This document shows positions 5,420 to 5,643 of a stretch of DNA of 5,643 bases, one piece after another. The stretch covers positions 1 to 5,643 of the forward strand of contig CAKZYM010000693.1 of NCBI GenBank assembly GCA_937884685.1, read 5' to 3'. The DNA comes from an uncultured Calothrix sp. (GTDB taxonomy: Bacteria; Cyanobacteriota; Cyanobacteriia; Cyanobacteriales; Nostocaceae). Position numbers and translations under genes: made by a program. Below the pieces are notes generated by a model. That model was given only the letters and a program-made list of their open reading frames with translations, was not told the origin of the DNA and did not search any database. Within the stretch, counting starts at the first letter, position 1; every line of letters starts with the position of its first letter.

Positions 5420-5643
5420 ATGTTAACTGAATACATTCATCAAGCGATGCGTAAAGCAACCTACGAGTTGCTTGAAGATGGAACTTTCTACAGTGAAATT
5501 GTTCAATGTCAAGGGGTTTGGGCTAATGCTTCTACGTTAGAATCCTGTAGAGAAGAATTGCAAGAAGAAGACGGAAGGTTGGATAATTTTAGGACTGCGT
5601 TTGGGTCATACTTTACCAGTACTTAATGGTATAGATGTAACAT
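5420..5643 (+). pseudogene. hicB: HicB-family antitoxin gene, frameshifted and cut by the window edge
   Basis: The first 49 codons (MLTEYIHQAMRKATYELLED, then FYSEI, CQGVWANA and ESCREELQE) match the short HicB-family antitoxins common in cyanobacteria, which neutralise HicA mRNA-cleaving toxins. The expected continuation is roughly VLEDW followed by a glycine- and leucine-rich tail. Instead, this frame runs into an unrelated tail and stops at 5624-5626. The expected tail is present in the +1 frame from 5580: WIILGLRLGHTLPVLNGIDV, still open at the window edge. Thirteen bases separate the two good parts where twelve would fit, so one base appears to be inserted between about 5564 and 5576, next to an AAGAAGAAG run. 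As written, the open frame gives a 68-residue product (5420-5626). No strong ribosome binding site is seen. A hicA partner would be expected just to the right, outside the window. The family call is firm; mutation versus sequencing error is unresolved. Confidence 0.8.

Overview
The window looks like chromosomal DNA of a cyanobacterium, most likely a filamentous, heterocyst-forming (Nostocales) type. Four things suggest this. The respiratory genes are arranged as a divergent ctaC / ctaA-ctaB locus, and the encoded proteins read like cyanobacterial versions. The DNA is moderately AT-rich, and one HIP1 octamer (GCGATCGC) is present. Several intergenic spacers carry degenerate 7-bp tandem repeats of the kind described from Calothrix and Nostoc. 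A short HicB-like gene at the right end also reads like the common cyanobacterial version. The genus cannot be fixed from this sequence alone.

Left half (1-3355), conserved respiration. The 5' part of ctaC (cytochrome c oxidase subunit II) runs leftward off the window from a GTG at 733. A 467-bp divergent spacer follows, holding a candidate ctaC promoter, a 13-bp palindrome and two facing blocks of 7-bp repeats. Then ctaA (heme A synthase) and ctaB (heme O synthase) run rightward, separated by 167 bp with a TAACTGA repeat block. CtaB farnesylates protoheme to heme O, CtaA oxidises heme O to heme A, and heme A goes into the aa3-type oxidase whose subunit II is CtaC. The locus therefore couples oxidase structural genes with synthesis of their cofactor. 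A strong, probably bidirectional terminator at 3323-3355 closes it.

Right half (3356-5643), accessory genes. Two leftward genes follow. The upstream one encodes a 209-residue protein of unknown function that appears to be an internal duplication. The downstream one encodes an AbiEii-family nucleotidyltransferase of the toxin type, with no recognisable AbiEi antitoxin beside it. They are separated by 133 bp that includes an eleven-unit 7-bp repeat array. Divergent from them, at the right edge, is a HicB-family antitoxin gene that appears to carry a one-base frameshift near codon 50. The 264-bp spacer between the divergent genes has several inverted repeats, including a perfect 12-bp pair, and a TATAAT box.

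The most interesting points are the possible pairing of the AbiEii-like enzyme with the duplicated-fold protein, the broken hicB, and the reuse of related 7-bp repeats in three separate spacers. I see no tRNA, rRNA, CRISPR array, insertion sequence or prophage gene.
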